Of a stretch of 64,000 bases of DNA, positions 56,508 to 64,000 are shown one piece after another (position 1 is the stretch's first letter; each line of letters opens with the position of its first letter). The position numbers and the translations under genes are program-made. Source of the stretch: JAJPHI01 sp035541875 (lineage in GTDB: Bacteria; Desulfobacterota; Binatia; Binatales; Binataceae); assembly GCA_035541875.1 (NCBI GenBank), contig DATKML010000023.1, positions 201,389 to 265,388 of the forward strand. The letters are read 5' to 3'. Below the pieces are notes generated by a model, which was not told the origin of the DNA, made no database searches, and worked only from the letters and a program-made list of their open reading frames with translations.

Positions 56508-56658
56508 CCACGCGAACTCGATCTGCGGAATCGTTTCCGGATCGATCGTGGAAGCGACTTTGGATTGCAAGAAAGCACTGGCATTCACCATTAGCCTGAG
56601 CGATATTGGCGAAAACATCTACGAGAGCGTTACCTGAAGATCCGGGTCTGGAGGAGAT

Positions 56659-58788
56659 ATGAGCTACGACAAAGCCGCGGTCCGCAAGCTGCTCGATCAG
56701 GCTAAGGCCGGAAGCCGCAAAACACTGACCGCGACTGAGGCCAAAATCCTCTGCGACGCGGTCGGTATTCCGCTGCCGAAGGAAGCAACCGTCGGTTCCG
56801 CGGCTGAGGCTCAGCGCCAGGCGGCCGCGATGGACTTCCCCGTCGTCATGAAGATTGTTTCGCGCGATATCCTGCACAAGACCGAAGCTGGTGGCGTAAT
56901 CGTCGGCGTCAAGACGGCTGAAGAAGCGGCTGAGGCCTACGATAAGATTATCGCCAACGCCAAGGCCTACAAGGCTGATGCGAAGATCGACGGTGTGCTC
57001 GTCCAGCAGATGCTCTCAGGCGGACAAGAGGTAATCGTCGGCGCGGTAACCGATCCCTCCTTCGGCAAGGTCGTGGCCTTCGGGCTCGGCGGCGTGCTGG
57101 TCGAGGTGCTGAAGGACGTAACTTTCCGCCTCGCCCCGGCGACCGAATCCGATGCCCTCTCGATGCTCGACGGAATCGCGGCGGCCGAAATCCTGCGCGG
57201 AGTGCGCGGCGGGGCTGCCGTGAATCGCGCGGCGCTGGCCAAGATTATCGTCGCGGTCTCGGAACTGGTGAGCGACTTCCCGGAGATTCGCGAGCTCGAT
57301 CTCAATCCAGTTTTCGCGCGACCCGACAGCGCGACCGCGGCCGACGTGCGCGTGCTGCTGGATTTCGATCCGGCGCCGTCGCGCTATCGCCCGACGCAGC
57401 AGGAAATTCTCGCTTCGATGAATCGGATCATGCAGCCCGATGCGGTCGCAGTGATCGGCGCTTCCCCCGAGGACGGCAAGATCGGCAACTCTGTAATGAA
57501 GAATCTCATTAACGGGGGTTATCAGGGCGAGATTTACCCGATTCATCCAAAGGTGCCGGAAGTGCTCGGGCGCAAGGCCTACAAGAGCGTCAAGGAGATT
57601 CCCGGCAAAATCGATGTGGCTGTCTTCGCGATTCCGGCCCCGCTGGTTGCGGGCGCTTTGAAGGAGTGCGGCGAGAAGCGGATTCCCGGCGCCGTGCTGA
57701 TCCCGTCAGGCTTCGCGGAAACCGGCAACGTTGAAGGCCAGCAGGAGATCGTGCGGGTGGCGCGCGAATACAACGTCCGCCTGATGGGACCGAATATCTA
57801 CGGCTTCTACTACACTCACAAAAATCTCTGCGCGACCTTCTGTACTCCGTACGATATCAAGGGCAAGGCGGCGCTCTCGTCACAAAGTGGCGGCGTCGGG
57901 ATGGCGATTATCGGCTTCAGCCGTTCCGCCAAGATGGGTGTTTCGGCGATTGTCGGCCTCGGCAATAAATCCGATATCGACGAGGACGATCTGCTGACCT
58001 TCTTCGAGCAGGATCCGAATACGCAGGTCGTCGCGATGCATGTCGAGGACCTCAAGGACGGGCGCTCCTTCGCCGAAGTGGCGCAGCGCGTGTCGAAGAA
58101 GAAGCCGGTTATCGTGCTGAAGGCGGGACGCACCGCGATGGGTGCTCGCGCTGCGCAATCCCATACGGCGGCGCTGGCCGGCAACGATCGTATCTACGAC
58201 GACGTATTGCGGCAGAGCGGCGTCGTGCGGGCGATGGCACTGAACGATATGCTCGAGTTCGCGCGATGCTTGCCGATCCTGCCGACGCCGAAAGGCGAGA
58301 ATGTGCTGATTATCACGGGCGCGGGAGGATCAGGCGTGCTGCTCTCCGATGCGTGCGTCGATAACGGCCTGAAGCTGATGGCGATGCCGCCCGACCTTGA
58401 CGCTGCCTTCCGCAAATTTATCCCGCCATTCGGGGCGGCCGGGAATCCGGTGGATATCACTGGCGGAGAACCGCCGACCACATATCGGAATACGATCGCG
58501 CTGGGACTCGAAGATCCACGAATCCATTCGCTGATTCTCGGCTACTGGCACACGATCATCACTCCGCCGATGGTCTTTGCGAAGCTCGCCACCGAGGTCG
58601 TCGAGGAGTATCGCGCGAAGGGCATCGACAAGCCGGTGGTTGCGTCGCTGGTCGGTGACGTCGAGGTCGAGCAGGCCTGCGAGTATTTGTTCGACCACGG
58701 TATCCCGGCGTACGCGTATACGGCGGAAAAGCCGGTCGCGGTGCTGGGCGCGAAGTATCGATGGTCGAGAGCTGCGGGGTTGCTGTAA
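56659..58788 (+). CDS. NDP-forming acyl-CoA synthetase (acetate-CoA ligase family), ATP-grasp first
   Basis: 709 residues. The ATP-grasp (beta-type) domain is N-terminal (about 10-235: MKIVSRDILHKTEAGGVIVG, VLVEVLKDVTFRLAP). It is followed by the CoA-binding domain (VAVIGASPEDGKIGNSVMKNL) and succinyl-CoA-ligase-like flavodoxin domains with the phospho-histidine H502 in SHTAALAGND. This is the reverse of the usual alpha-then-beta order of single-chain ADP-forming acetyl-CoA synthetases. It would interconvert an acyl-CoA and acid with ATP/ADP; the acid is not known. GGAGGAG precedes ATG 56659. Likely a monocistronic unit. Confidence 0.92.
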   Translation: MSYDKAAVRKLLDQAKAGSRKTLTATEAKILCDAVGIPLPKEATVGSAAEAQRQAAAMDFPVVMKIVSRDILHKTEAGGVIVGVKTAEEAAEAYDKIIANAKAYKADAKIDGVLVQQMLSGGQEVIVGAVTDPSFGKVVAFGLGGVLVEVLKDVTFRLAPATESDALSMLDGIAAAEILRGVRGGAAVNRAALAKIIVAVSELVSDFPEIRELDLNPVFARPDSATAADVRVLLDFDPAPSRYRPTQQEILASMNRIMQPDAVAVIGASPEDGKIGNSVMKNLINGGYQGEIYPIHPKVPEVLGRKAYKSVKEIPGKIDVAVFAIPAPLVAGALKECGEKRIPGAVLIPSGFAETGNVEGQQEIVRVAREYNVRLMGPNIYGFYYTHKNLCATFCTPYDIKGKAALSSQSGGVGMAIIGFSRSAKMGVSAIVGLGNKSDIDEDDLLTFFEQDPNTQVVAMHVEDLKDGRSFAEVAQRVSKKKPVIVLKAGRTAMGARAAQSHTAALAGNDRIYDDVLRQSGVVRAMALNDMLEFARCLPILPTPKGENVLIITGAGGSGVLLSDACVDNGLKLMAMPPDLDAAFRKFIPPFGAAGNPVDITGGEPPTTYRNTIALGLEDPRIHSLILGYWHTIITPPMVFAKLATEVVEEYRAKGIDKPVVASLVGDVEVEQACEYLFDHGIPAYAYTAEKPVAVLGAKYRWSRAAGLL

Positions 58789-58832
58789 ACGCTGACCGGA
58801 AGAAGCGCTCCCTGAGAGAAAATCGCTGTGCT

Positions 58833-58849
58833 ATATATCGTTGATATAT
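58833..58849. promoter_or_regulatory. VapB2 operator overlapping its start codon
   Basis: A perfect palindrome with 7-bp arms, ATATATC-GTT-GATATAT, whose right arm contains the first two bases of the vapB ATG. Antitoxin binding here would block promoter or ribosome access. It shares the TATATC/GATATA core with the operator of the first vapBC module at 39887. Confidence 0.68.
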
Positions 58850-59096
58850 GGCATCCTCCAAAAGAAAGCGCTCGTTAGCAAAGGTTTTCTCGACGGGAAG
58901 AAGTCAGGCGATCCGAATTCCGAAGGAATATCGATTTACCTGCGATGAAGTTCTGATCGAGCGGGAGGGCGAGAGGCTGATCCTTACGCCGCGACCCAAG
59001 TCGTGGCGCGATTATTTCGAGACATCTATACGCCTCTCACCCGACTTCCCTAACGAGGTTGCCGATACTCCGCCCGAGGACCGAGACGAGCTATGA
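58848..59096 (+). CDS. vapB: AbrB/VagC-type antitoxin
   Basis: 82 residues: a basic N-terminus, then the SpoVT/AbrB fold AKVFSTGRSQAIRIPKEYRF and EVLIEREGERLILTP, characteristic of VagC/VapB, and a C-terminal toxin-binding tail (WRDYFETSIRLSPDFPNEV). The stop overlaps the toxin ATG by 4 bases (ATGA). It looks intact, unlike its toxin. Confidence 0.85.
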   Translation: MASSKRKRSLAKVFSTGRSQAIRIPKEYRFTCDEVLIEREGERLILTPRPKSWRDYFETSIRLSPDFPNEVADTPPEDRDEL

Positions 59097-59467
59097 TCGG
59101 CCGAGTGATGCTCGATGCGAACATTTGCATCCATGCTATGAAGAACGATTCGCCTGACGTTCGTCGTCATCTCATAGCACGAAGGTCCGGCGAAGTGCTC
59201 GTATCGAGTATCGTTGTCGCCGAACTATGGACCGACAGGGTCGCGCATACGCTCCGTTCGCGAGGAAAACTCTACGGGTACTCCGAACGCGTCCCTTACT
59301 TTGAGACCCCACAGTCCGCCGAAAATCCGATTAGCGGTCGCGATAGGCACAGTTTCACTACCTCATCTTCCCGAAGAAATCGCGGATATCGTCGGCGAGT
59401 AGTTTCGGTTCTTCCATCGCGGCGAAGTGGCCGCCGCGCGGCATCGTCGTCCAGTGCCGGATATTGA
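59093..59467 (+). pseudogene. VapC PIN-domain toxin, frameshifted and truncated
   Basis: The first 48 residues are a good VapC start (VMLDANICIHAMKND, VRRHLIARRSGEVLVSSIVVAELW), with the first PIN aspartate and the Glu of AELW. After that the frame loses similarity. A neighbouring frame briefly offers VREENS, as expected next in VapC, but the rest, including the C-terminal Asp pair, is missing. The reading frame runs on as an antisense overlap of the epoxide hydrolase 3' end. The toxin is therefore dead, leaving an orphan but intact antitoxin and operator. Confidence 0.75.
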
Positions 59468-60512
59468 AGCCCTCCTCAGCCCATGAGCGAGGAGCTTTAA
59501 GAATCTCGGCCGGGAAAATCGCGACGGCGGTGGGCGTCTCGATACGCTTGTCGACCTCGGGCCGCCACGGATGGTGCTGCGATTCGTAATAGAGCCGCGT
59601 CGACGAATTAATCGTCTCGGTGATCCAGTAGATCATCACATTGGTGATCAGTTGATCCTTGGTGAAACGCTTTTCGACGTCGCCCTTACAATCGCTCCAG
59701 GTGCGGAACTTTTCGATAATCCAGGCGGCCAGTCCGACTGGTGAATCGTTCAAGCCGTAGGCGAGCGTCTGTGGCTTGGTGCCTTGAATCTGCTGATAGC
59801 CTGTCTCCTCGCGCCGAAAATCATCCCAATCGGCGAGGAAGACTTTCTCTTCATTACCTAGATCGCCCTCGCGGCGCGTCCGGCCGCCGACGAAGAGCAG
59901 GTTGACGTGGATACCGTAGAGCGAGTCGCCGTGAACCTCGCCCAGCCGCGACGTGATCGCCGAGCCCCAATCGCCGCCCTGTGCACAGTAACGCTTGTGG
60001 CCGAGCGCTTCGGTCATCAGCTTGTGGAACTTCTCGGCGATCACTTGCACGTTCGTGCCCCGCGTCGCCGGATGGCCGCTGAAGCCATATCCCGGCAGCG
60101 ACGGCGCAATCACATCGAAGGATTGATCCGCGGGCGCGCCATGCGAGGCGGGATCGGTGAGCATCGGGATGATCTCCATGAACTCGTAGATCGTCCCCGG
60201 CCATCCGTGGGACAGCAGCAGTGGCTTCGGGTTCGGGCCGCGACCTATCTCATGGATAAAATGGATATCGAGCCCGTCGATATTCGCCTTGAAATGATTG
60301 AACCGATTGAGCTGCGCCTCGTGCTTGCGCCAGTCATACTGCGTGCGCCAGTACGCAACCAACTCTTTCATGTAGGCGAGATTGGCGCCGTATTCCCATC
60401 CGGTGTTCGGGACTTCGTCGGGAAAGCGCGTGCGGTCGAGCCGCTCACGCAGGTCCTTCAGGACCGCATCGGAAGCTTCGATTTTGAAGGGCTCGATTTT
60501 GATTGATGCCAT
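59358..60512 (-). CDS. Epoxide hydrolase (alpha/beta fold, EHN domain)
   Basis: 384 residues. The N-terminal EHN region (FKIEASDAVLKDLRERLDRTRFPDE, then WEYGANLAYMKELVAYWRTQYDW) is specific to the microsomal-type epoxide hydrolases. The oxyanion motif is HGWPG (102-106), the nucleophile D181 in GGDWGSA and the catalytic histidine H362 in GGHFAAMEEP. It hydrates epoxides to diols. AAGGA precedes ATG 60512. It is a single gene converging on the broken vapBC module. Confidence 0.93.
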   Translation of the reverse strand: MASIKIEPFKIEASDAVLKDLRERLDRTRFPDEVPNTGWEYGANLAYMKELVAYWRTQYDWRKHEAQLNRFNHFKANIDGLDIHFIHEIGRGPNPKPLLLSHGWPGTIYEFMEIIPMLTDPASHGAPADQSFDVIAPSLPGYGFSGHPATRGTNVQVIAEKFHKLMTEALGHKRYCAQGGDWGSAITSRLGEVHGDSLYGIHVNLLFVGGRTRREGDLGNEEKVFLADWDDFRREETGYQQIQGTKPQTLAYGLNDSPVGLAAWIIEKFRTWSDCKGDVEKRFTKDQLITNVMIYWITETINSSTRLYYESQHHPWRPEVDKRIETPTAVAIFPAEILKAPRSWAEEGFNIRHWTTMPRGGHFAAMEEPKLLADDIRDFFGKMR

Positions 60513-60698
60513 CGTCGGTATCCTTGATGGGTGTGTCCATCCAACTTAGACGGGAGGAGTGCTTCGCGGACTGCAGAATCCGGTACCGGCTTCGCCGGAG
60601 CCGGCAAAAGCTGTCCGAGATTCATTCGCTGCGTTCGCGTTGCTCACTGCGCTCAGAATGACAAAATAGAGACTGATTCCAAAGTAAGTTTCGATGAA

Positions 60699-60992
60699 TC
60701 AATGGGAGGACGAATCGGAATCGCGCGCGATGATCAGTCGAACGATGTGGCGTGTAACCGGCACCGAGATCACGAGGATGAGAGTCATCCGATAGAAGTA
60801 GTCGGGGCGCTTCGCGAGCATCCCCATTACCATAGCGCCGAGACCGAGCGCGGCCTGCGCTCCGCCGATCAACTGTAGATTGCGCTTCATCGTCGGGCGT
60901 TCGGCCCGCTGCCCCATCCGCGCGACACTCATCCCCATCCAGATGATGAAGATGCTCGCCGCGAGCGCGAAATAATCGATCGAATCTCTCAA
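60699..60992 (-). CDS. Small membrane protein, unknown
   Basis: 97 residues from a TTG at 60992, 6 bases after the yqeY stop on the same strand. It has two or three hydrophobic helices (YFALAASIFIIWMGMSVA, LIGGAQAALGLGAMVMGML, MTLILVISVPVTRHIVRLI) joined by short charged loops. No family is recognised. The tight coupling to yqeY supports it as a real gene. The region behind it (60513-60698) holds only a GC-rich hairpin and a TGCGCTCAGAATGACAA stretch. Confidence 0.62.
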   Translation of the reverse strand: MRDSIDYFALAASIFIIWMGMSVARMGQRAERPTMKRNLQLIGGAQAALGLGAMVMGMLAKRPDYFYRMTLILVISVPVTRHIVRLIIARDSDSSSH

Positions 60993-60998
60993 GCTACT

Positions 60999-61430
60999 CT
61001 ACTTGCCTGCGAGCGCCTGTTTCACGAGGTCGCTGGCGACCTTGCCGTCGAGCTGTGCACCAAACTTATCGCGGAGCGCCTTCATCAGGGGACCGATTTG
61101 CGTAACGCCTGCGGCGACCTGCGCCGCGATCGCGGCCTTAACTTCGTCGGGCGAGAGAGCCGCCGGCAGGTACGCATCGAGGACCTTGGCTTCCGCCTCG
61201 TTTTGCTCGATGAGGTCGGCGCGATTCGCCTTCTTGGCAAAATCGAGCGCCTCTTCGCGACGCGCGCGTTCGCGCTTAATCACCTGGATAATCTCGGCTT
61301 CGTTGGCCTCGCGGCGAACATCCTTTTCGAGGCGCGTAACCTCGGTGATGATCCCGCGCAGGGTCATCAGCTTCGGCTTGTCGCCGGATTTCATCGCGGC
61401 CTTGAGGTCTTCCTGCAGCTTGGCCTTCAT
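60999..61430 (-). CDS. yqeY: GatB/YqeY domain protein
   Basis: 143 residues, the full length of YqeY: a helical N-terminal half (LQEDLKAAMKSGDKPKLMTLRGIITEV, VIKRERARREEALDFAKKANR) and the GatB C-terminal-like half (LDAYLPAALSPDEVKAAI, GPLMKALRDKFGAQLDGKVASDLVKQAL). YqeY resembles the tRNA-binding tail of the amidotransferase subunit GatB; its free role is unclear. Intact and well conserved. Probably co-transcribed with the small membrane protein. Confidence 0.92.
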   Translation of the reverse strand: MKAKLQEDLKAAMKSGDKPKLMTLRGIITEVTRLEKDVRREANEAEIIQVIKRERARREEALDFAKKANRADLIEQNEAEAKVLDAYLPAALSPDEVKAAIAAQVAAGVTQIGPLMKALRDKFGAQLDGKVASDLVKQALAGK

Positions 61431-61633
61431 ACCAAAGCTCCCATCATAGATTCCGTATACGCGCAGCTCGCAGACTTACCTGCTCCGCTCCGCCCAATCG
61501 ATGCCCTACTCTACCGCCCCAACTAAGTACCTCAAAGCATTGCTCATCACCGCGCAACCAGTGGTTTGAGCGATTGCAATTCGCGGCCGGATTTGGGTTA
61601 AATCCGCTCATCCATAACGCAGGAGAAAACGCG

Positions 61634-62833
61634 ATGCCCGCGCAGCACTTTTTTGCCGATAGCCCCCGTGACGTTGGCCTCAACCCCGACAAGGTGCAGG
61701 CCCTGATGGATCGCGCGGCGCGCGACGTAAACGAAGGAATCTTACCCGCGTGCCAGCTCGCGATCGCGCGTAACGGCAAGATCGCGACGATGCAGACCTT
61801 TGGTCATGCGATACAAGGTGGTAGCGACAAGCCCGCCACCGATGAGACCGTCTTTGATGCGATGTCGGCGACCAAGGCCGTCACCGCGTCCGCTCTCTGG
61901 ATCATGATCCAGGAAGGCAAGATGAATCCTGCCGATCGAATCACCAAGTACGTCCCCGAGTACGGCACGAACGGCAAGGAAGTCACGACGATCGAGCAGT
62001 TGATGATCCATACGGCCGGAATCCCGGTCGCGCCCGGATCGTTTAAGGACTGGGGCAATAAGGCCAAGCGGCTGGAGCGTTTCGCGCAATGGCGGCCGGA
62101 CCACACGCCAGGCGAGAAGTTCATCTACCATATCCAGGCCAACTACTGGCCGATTGCTGAGGCTATCGAGCGGCTCTCCGGGATGCGTATCGGTGAGTTC
62201 GTGCGCACGCGTATCGCGGAGCCGCTGGGAATCCCGGGACTGCGTATCGGCCTGCCCGCCGACGTGCAGAAGCGGATGGCCGACGTTATCTGGGTCGGCG
62301 AAGCGGCCAAGGCCGAGGAGTATCAGAAGCTCGGCGTAAAGCCGCCGCGCGCCAACATGGGATCGATCAACGAGGGCGTCGTGCTCGAAATGAACGATCC
62401 CGAGGTGCGTTCGTCGGACCATCCGGCGGGCGGCCTGATGACCACGGCGGGCGACCTCGCGCTCTTCTATCAGGCACTGCTCAACGACGGTAAGTCATAT
62501 GACGGCAAGCGGATCTGGGAGTCCTCGATGCTGACCGAGGCGCGCAAGATTCGTAGCGGCGATCTGATCGATCCGGCGCGCGGAATGACTGCGAATCGGG
62601 CACTCGGAATCGTGATCGCGGGCGGCGACGGCAAGGCGAATCTGCGCGGCTTCGGCCGGACGAATTCAGCCGAGGCATTTGGCCATCCGGGATTCGGCGG
62701 GCAGATCGGATGGGCCGATCCGGCGACGGGGATCTCCTTCGCGTACTTCACCAATGGCTTTGATCGCAATGATCTGCGCGAAGGCCGCCGCAGCGTCGCG
62801 GTGTGCAGTTTGGCGGGCTCGTGCGCTGAGTGA
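61634..62833 (+). CDS. Serine hydrolase, beta-lactamase class C / EstB-like
   Basis: 399 residues from ATG 61634 with AGGAGA upstream; an earlier in-frame start at 61574 is not supported. The nucleophile motif is SATK (S78, K81). The tyrosine element is YHIQANYW (Y165), where class C enzymes have YxN, so the second motif is altered. GHPGFGG is the third box. There is no signal peptide, arguing against a periplasmic beta-lactamase and for an intracellular esterase or transesterase. The substrate is unknown. Confidence 0.88.
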   Translation: MPAQHFFADSPRDVGLNPDKVQALMDRAARDVNEGILPACQLAIARNGKIATMQTFGHAIQGGSDKPATDETVFDAMSATKAVTASALWIMIQEGKMNPADRITKYVPEYGTNGKEVTTIEQLMIHTAGIPVAPGSFKDWGNKAKRLERFAQWRPDHTPGEKFIYHIQANYWPIAEAIERLSGMRIGEFVRTRIAEPLGIPGLRIGLPADVQKRMADVIWVGEAAKAEEYQKLGVKPPRANMGSINEGVVLEMNDPEVRSSDHPAGGLMTTAGDLALFYQALLNDGKSYDGKRIWESSMLTEARKIRSGDLIDPARGMTANRALGIVIAGGDGKANLRGFGRTNSAEAFGHPGFGGQIGWADPATGISFAYFTNGFDRNDLREGRRSVAVCSLAGSCAE

Positions 62834-62892
62834 GCGGCTAACCGCAAGGCAACAATCTGTTACGGTGGCGCATGACCCGGTAGAATCGGGGT

Positions 62893-63761
62893 ATGGCTGA
62901 CCGAACTCCGAGCACTCGTGCGGCCCTCGTTGAAGCTCTTGAGCTGTCGGGAATTATATTAAAGAACCTCGAGCTCAGCGAGATTCCGCTTTCAAATATA
63001 ACCCTGAAGTCCGCAAGGCTTGCGCGACTCTTGAACGACTCTGTCTACGAAGAGGTATTTCAATACGAAGTTGGGGGAGTACCCAACGCATCCTGACGGT
63101 GTTCCCCCGCATATCTTCGAGCTGGCCTCCCTTGCCGGCAGGCAATACAGCGAACGTGATCGCAAAACAAAGGAAATATCAGAGTACTTTTACCTCGAAT
63201 CAATCAATCAAATGGAGGAAACGCTACGGATTTCTGAGAACGCGCTCTTGGCAGCACAGGACCCCGACGACTCGGCCGCACCACGGCCGTTCGAAATGAA
63301 GGGAAATTCATTTGAGAGGATGGGTATTCGAAACAACCACGCGCAAGCGGCGAATCGCCTCTCGAAAAGCAGAGCGTTGGTTTATAAATACGCCCTGCAA
63401 TGGCATTACGAGCTCCAATTCTCTGGAATTGCTGATGACGTATTTTCGCGAATTCGTCTTAGGGTCGATGGTGCCGTAGGTACGATTGTCCCGAGCGCGG
63501 TAAAAAACTTGCAGCGATTTACGAACATCTAAGCTCCGAAAGTACTGAGGACTGGTCGAATGCCGCGCATAGTTGCCGTCGTCTACTCCAAGAGCTAGCG
63601 GACGTAGTCTTTCCGGCGACCAGCGCTGATCGCCAAACGATAGTTCAATGGTCGCGCCGTGCCGATAAAACTTGGCCCAGAAAACTACGTAAATCGCTTG
63701 CTTGCATTCGTCGAAGACAAGAGTGATTCGACTCGCTTCAAGGAGATAGTTGGCTCGCACC
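62893..63761 (+). pseudogene. AbiTii-domain gene with three indels, cut by an insertion sequence
   Basis: Reads as an AbiTii-domain protein (lactococcal abortive-infection AbiT type) in pieces. The start is LVEALELSGIILKNLELSEI and ITLKSARLARLLNDS; an extra G in the run at 63073-63077 shifts the frame to YPTHPDGVPPHIFELASLAG. The core (YALQWHYELQFSGIADDVFS) follows, then a missing A in the run at 63502-63507 leads to YEHLSSESTEDWSNAAHSCR. An extra C at 63646 leads to VPIKLGPENYVNRLLAFVED and IVGSHL. The gene then stops abruptly at a CTAG (63761-63764), where an IS begins. Clearly non-functional as read. Confidence 0.82.
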
Positions 63762-63763
63762 TA

Positions 63764-64000
63764 GTGTCATGTCTCTTAAGTTGAAGTAACTAACGGGTGG
63801 TGTGATACTGGTTGGCATGGCGGAGTTTGTGGTGAGCGCGGCTGATCGTAAGGTGCTGGAAGGATGGCTGCGGATGCCGACGCTGAATCAGGCGATGGGC
63901 TTGCGGGCACGGATCGTCTTGAGCAGCGCAGGGGGCACGACGGTGCGCGGGGTGGCGCTGGGCTTGGGTGTTTCGCCCAATACCGTGGCAGCCTGCCGGG
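63764..64000 (+). mobile_element. IS630-family insertion sequence, left end
   Basis: AbiTii similarity ends at CTAG (63761-63764), the target favoured by IS630 elements, which duplicate TA. The following TGTCATGTCTCTTAAG is the presumed left terminal repeat. The transposase starts 53 bases in. The right end lies outside the window, so repeat and target duplication cannot be confirmed. Confidence 0.7.
63817..64000 (+). CDS. IS630-type transposase, N-terminal part
   Basis: The first 61 residues of a transposase, open to the window edge. ADRKVLEGWLRMPTLNQAMG, LRARIVLSSAGGTTVRGVAL and LGVSPNTVAACR form the N-terminal helix-turn-helix typical of IS630/Tc1-like transposases. The DDE catalytic domain would lie beyond base 64000. 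Confidence 0.8.
   Translation, partial: MAEFVVSAADRKVLEGWLRMPTLNQAMGLRARIVLSSAGGTTVRGVALGLGVSPNTVAACR

Noticed and set aside
60531..60878. 115-codon rightward frame near the epoxide hydrolase
   Set aside because: No family or ribosome-site support; half of it is antisense to the small membrane protein gene.

Overview
The window is a gene-dense stretch of bacterial chromosome with moderately high GC. Genes lie on both strands in short operons, many start at GTG or TTG, and most intergenic gaps are under 250 bases. No rRNA, tRNA or CRISPR array was recognised, and no prophage. The gene mix points to an uncultured, metabolically versatile aerobic soil or sediment bacterium: PHA synthase, LutABC-type and FAD/Fe-S lactate-type oxidation, LLM flavin oxidoreductase, NDP-forming acyl-CoA synthetase, DyP peroxidase, and secreted proteins with TPTP-type linkers. 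A deltaproteobacterial or Binatota-like lineage would fit. That placement is an inference from gene content and has not been tested with markers.

Layout. 1-712: edge-truncated NorQ/CbbQ-type AAA+ ATPase. 0.8-6.8 kb: cysS, a frameshifted HEAT-repeat gene, a parDE module, an SDR gene, then a leftward run erpA, fabG, a stand-alone LeuA regulatory domain and a DCC thiol protein. 6.9-12.5 kb: rightward queG, SirB1-like, lutB, lutC, lutA, mntP. 12.5-21.4 kb: a coiled-coil protein, phaC, a Nudix gene, and a leftward run glgP, DyP peroxidase, msrB and an ABC exporter pair. 21.6-30 kb: glycerate kinase, NAD-type isocitrate dehydrogenase, a SuoX-like Mo protein, glpD, a DUF4337 membrane protein and acnA. 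30-37.4 kb: a phosphotransferase coupled to an EmrA-type adaptor, a secreted protein and lipoprotein pair, and a divergent VWA-FHA membrane protein. 37.5-44 kb: ilvB without ilvN, vapBC, SRPBCC, a carboxymuconolactone-decarboxylase-like gene, and a TetR gene divergent from a D-aminoacylase-like amidohydrolase. 44-49.5 kb: DUF1326, a second TetR gene with a clear operator, a broken MerR-DUF433/DUF5615 pair, an amidohydrolase and argC. 49.7-51.4 kb: two tandem secreted His/Trp-rich paralogues. 51.4-62.8 kb: LLM oxidoreductase, FAD/Fe-S dehydrogenase, a broken Rieske oxygenase, acyl-CoA synthetase, a second vapBC with a truncated toxin, epoxide hydrolase, a small membrane protein, yqeY and a serine hydrolase. 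62.9 kb to the end: a broken AbiTii-domain gene cut by the left end of an IS630-type element.

Two themes stand out. First, all four toxin-antitoxin modules, the AbiTii gene, the Rieske gene and the HEAT gene carry single-base indels or truncations. The housekeeping genes over the same 64 kb are intact, so the pattern looks like decay of accessory genes more than random sequencing error. Second, the tandem secreted paralogues share a motif in which two cysteines enclose an acidic loop (C-D-x-D-G-D-D-C-H), plus a conserved C-terminal helical segment. I do not recognise a named family for them, and they are the best candidate here for something undescribed.
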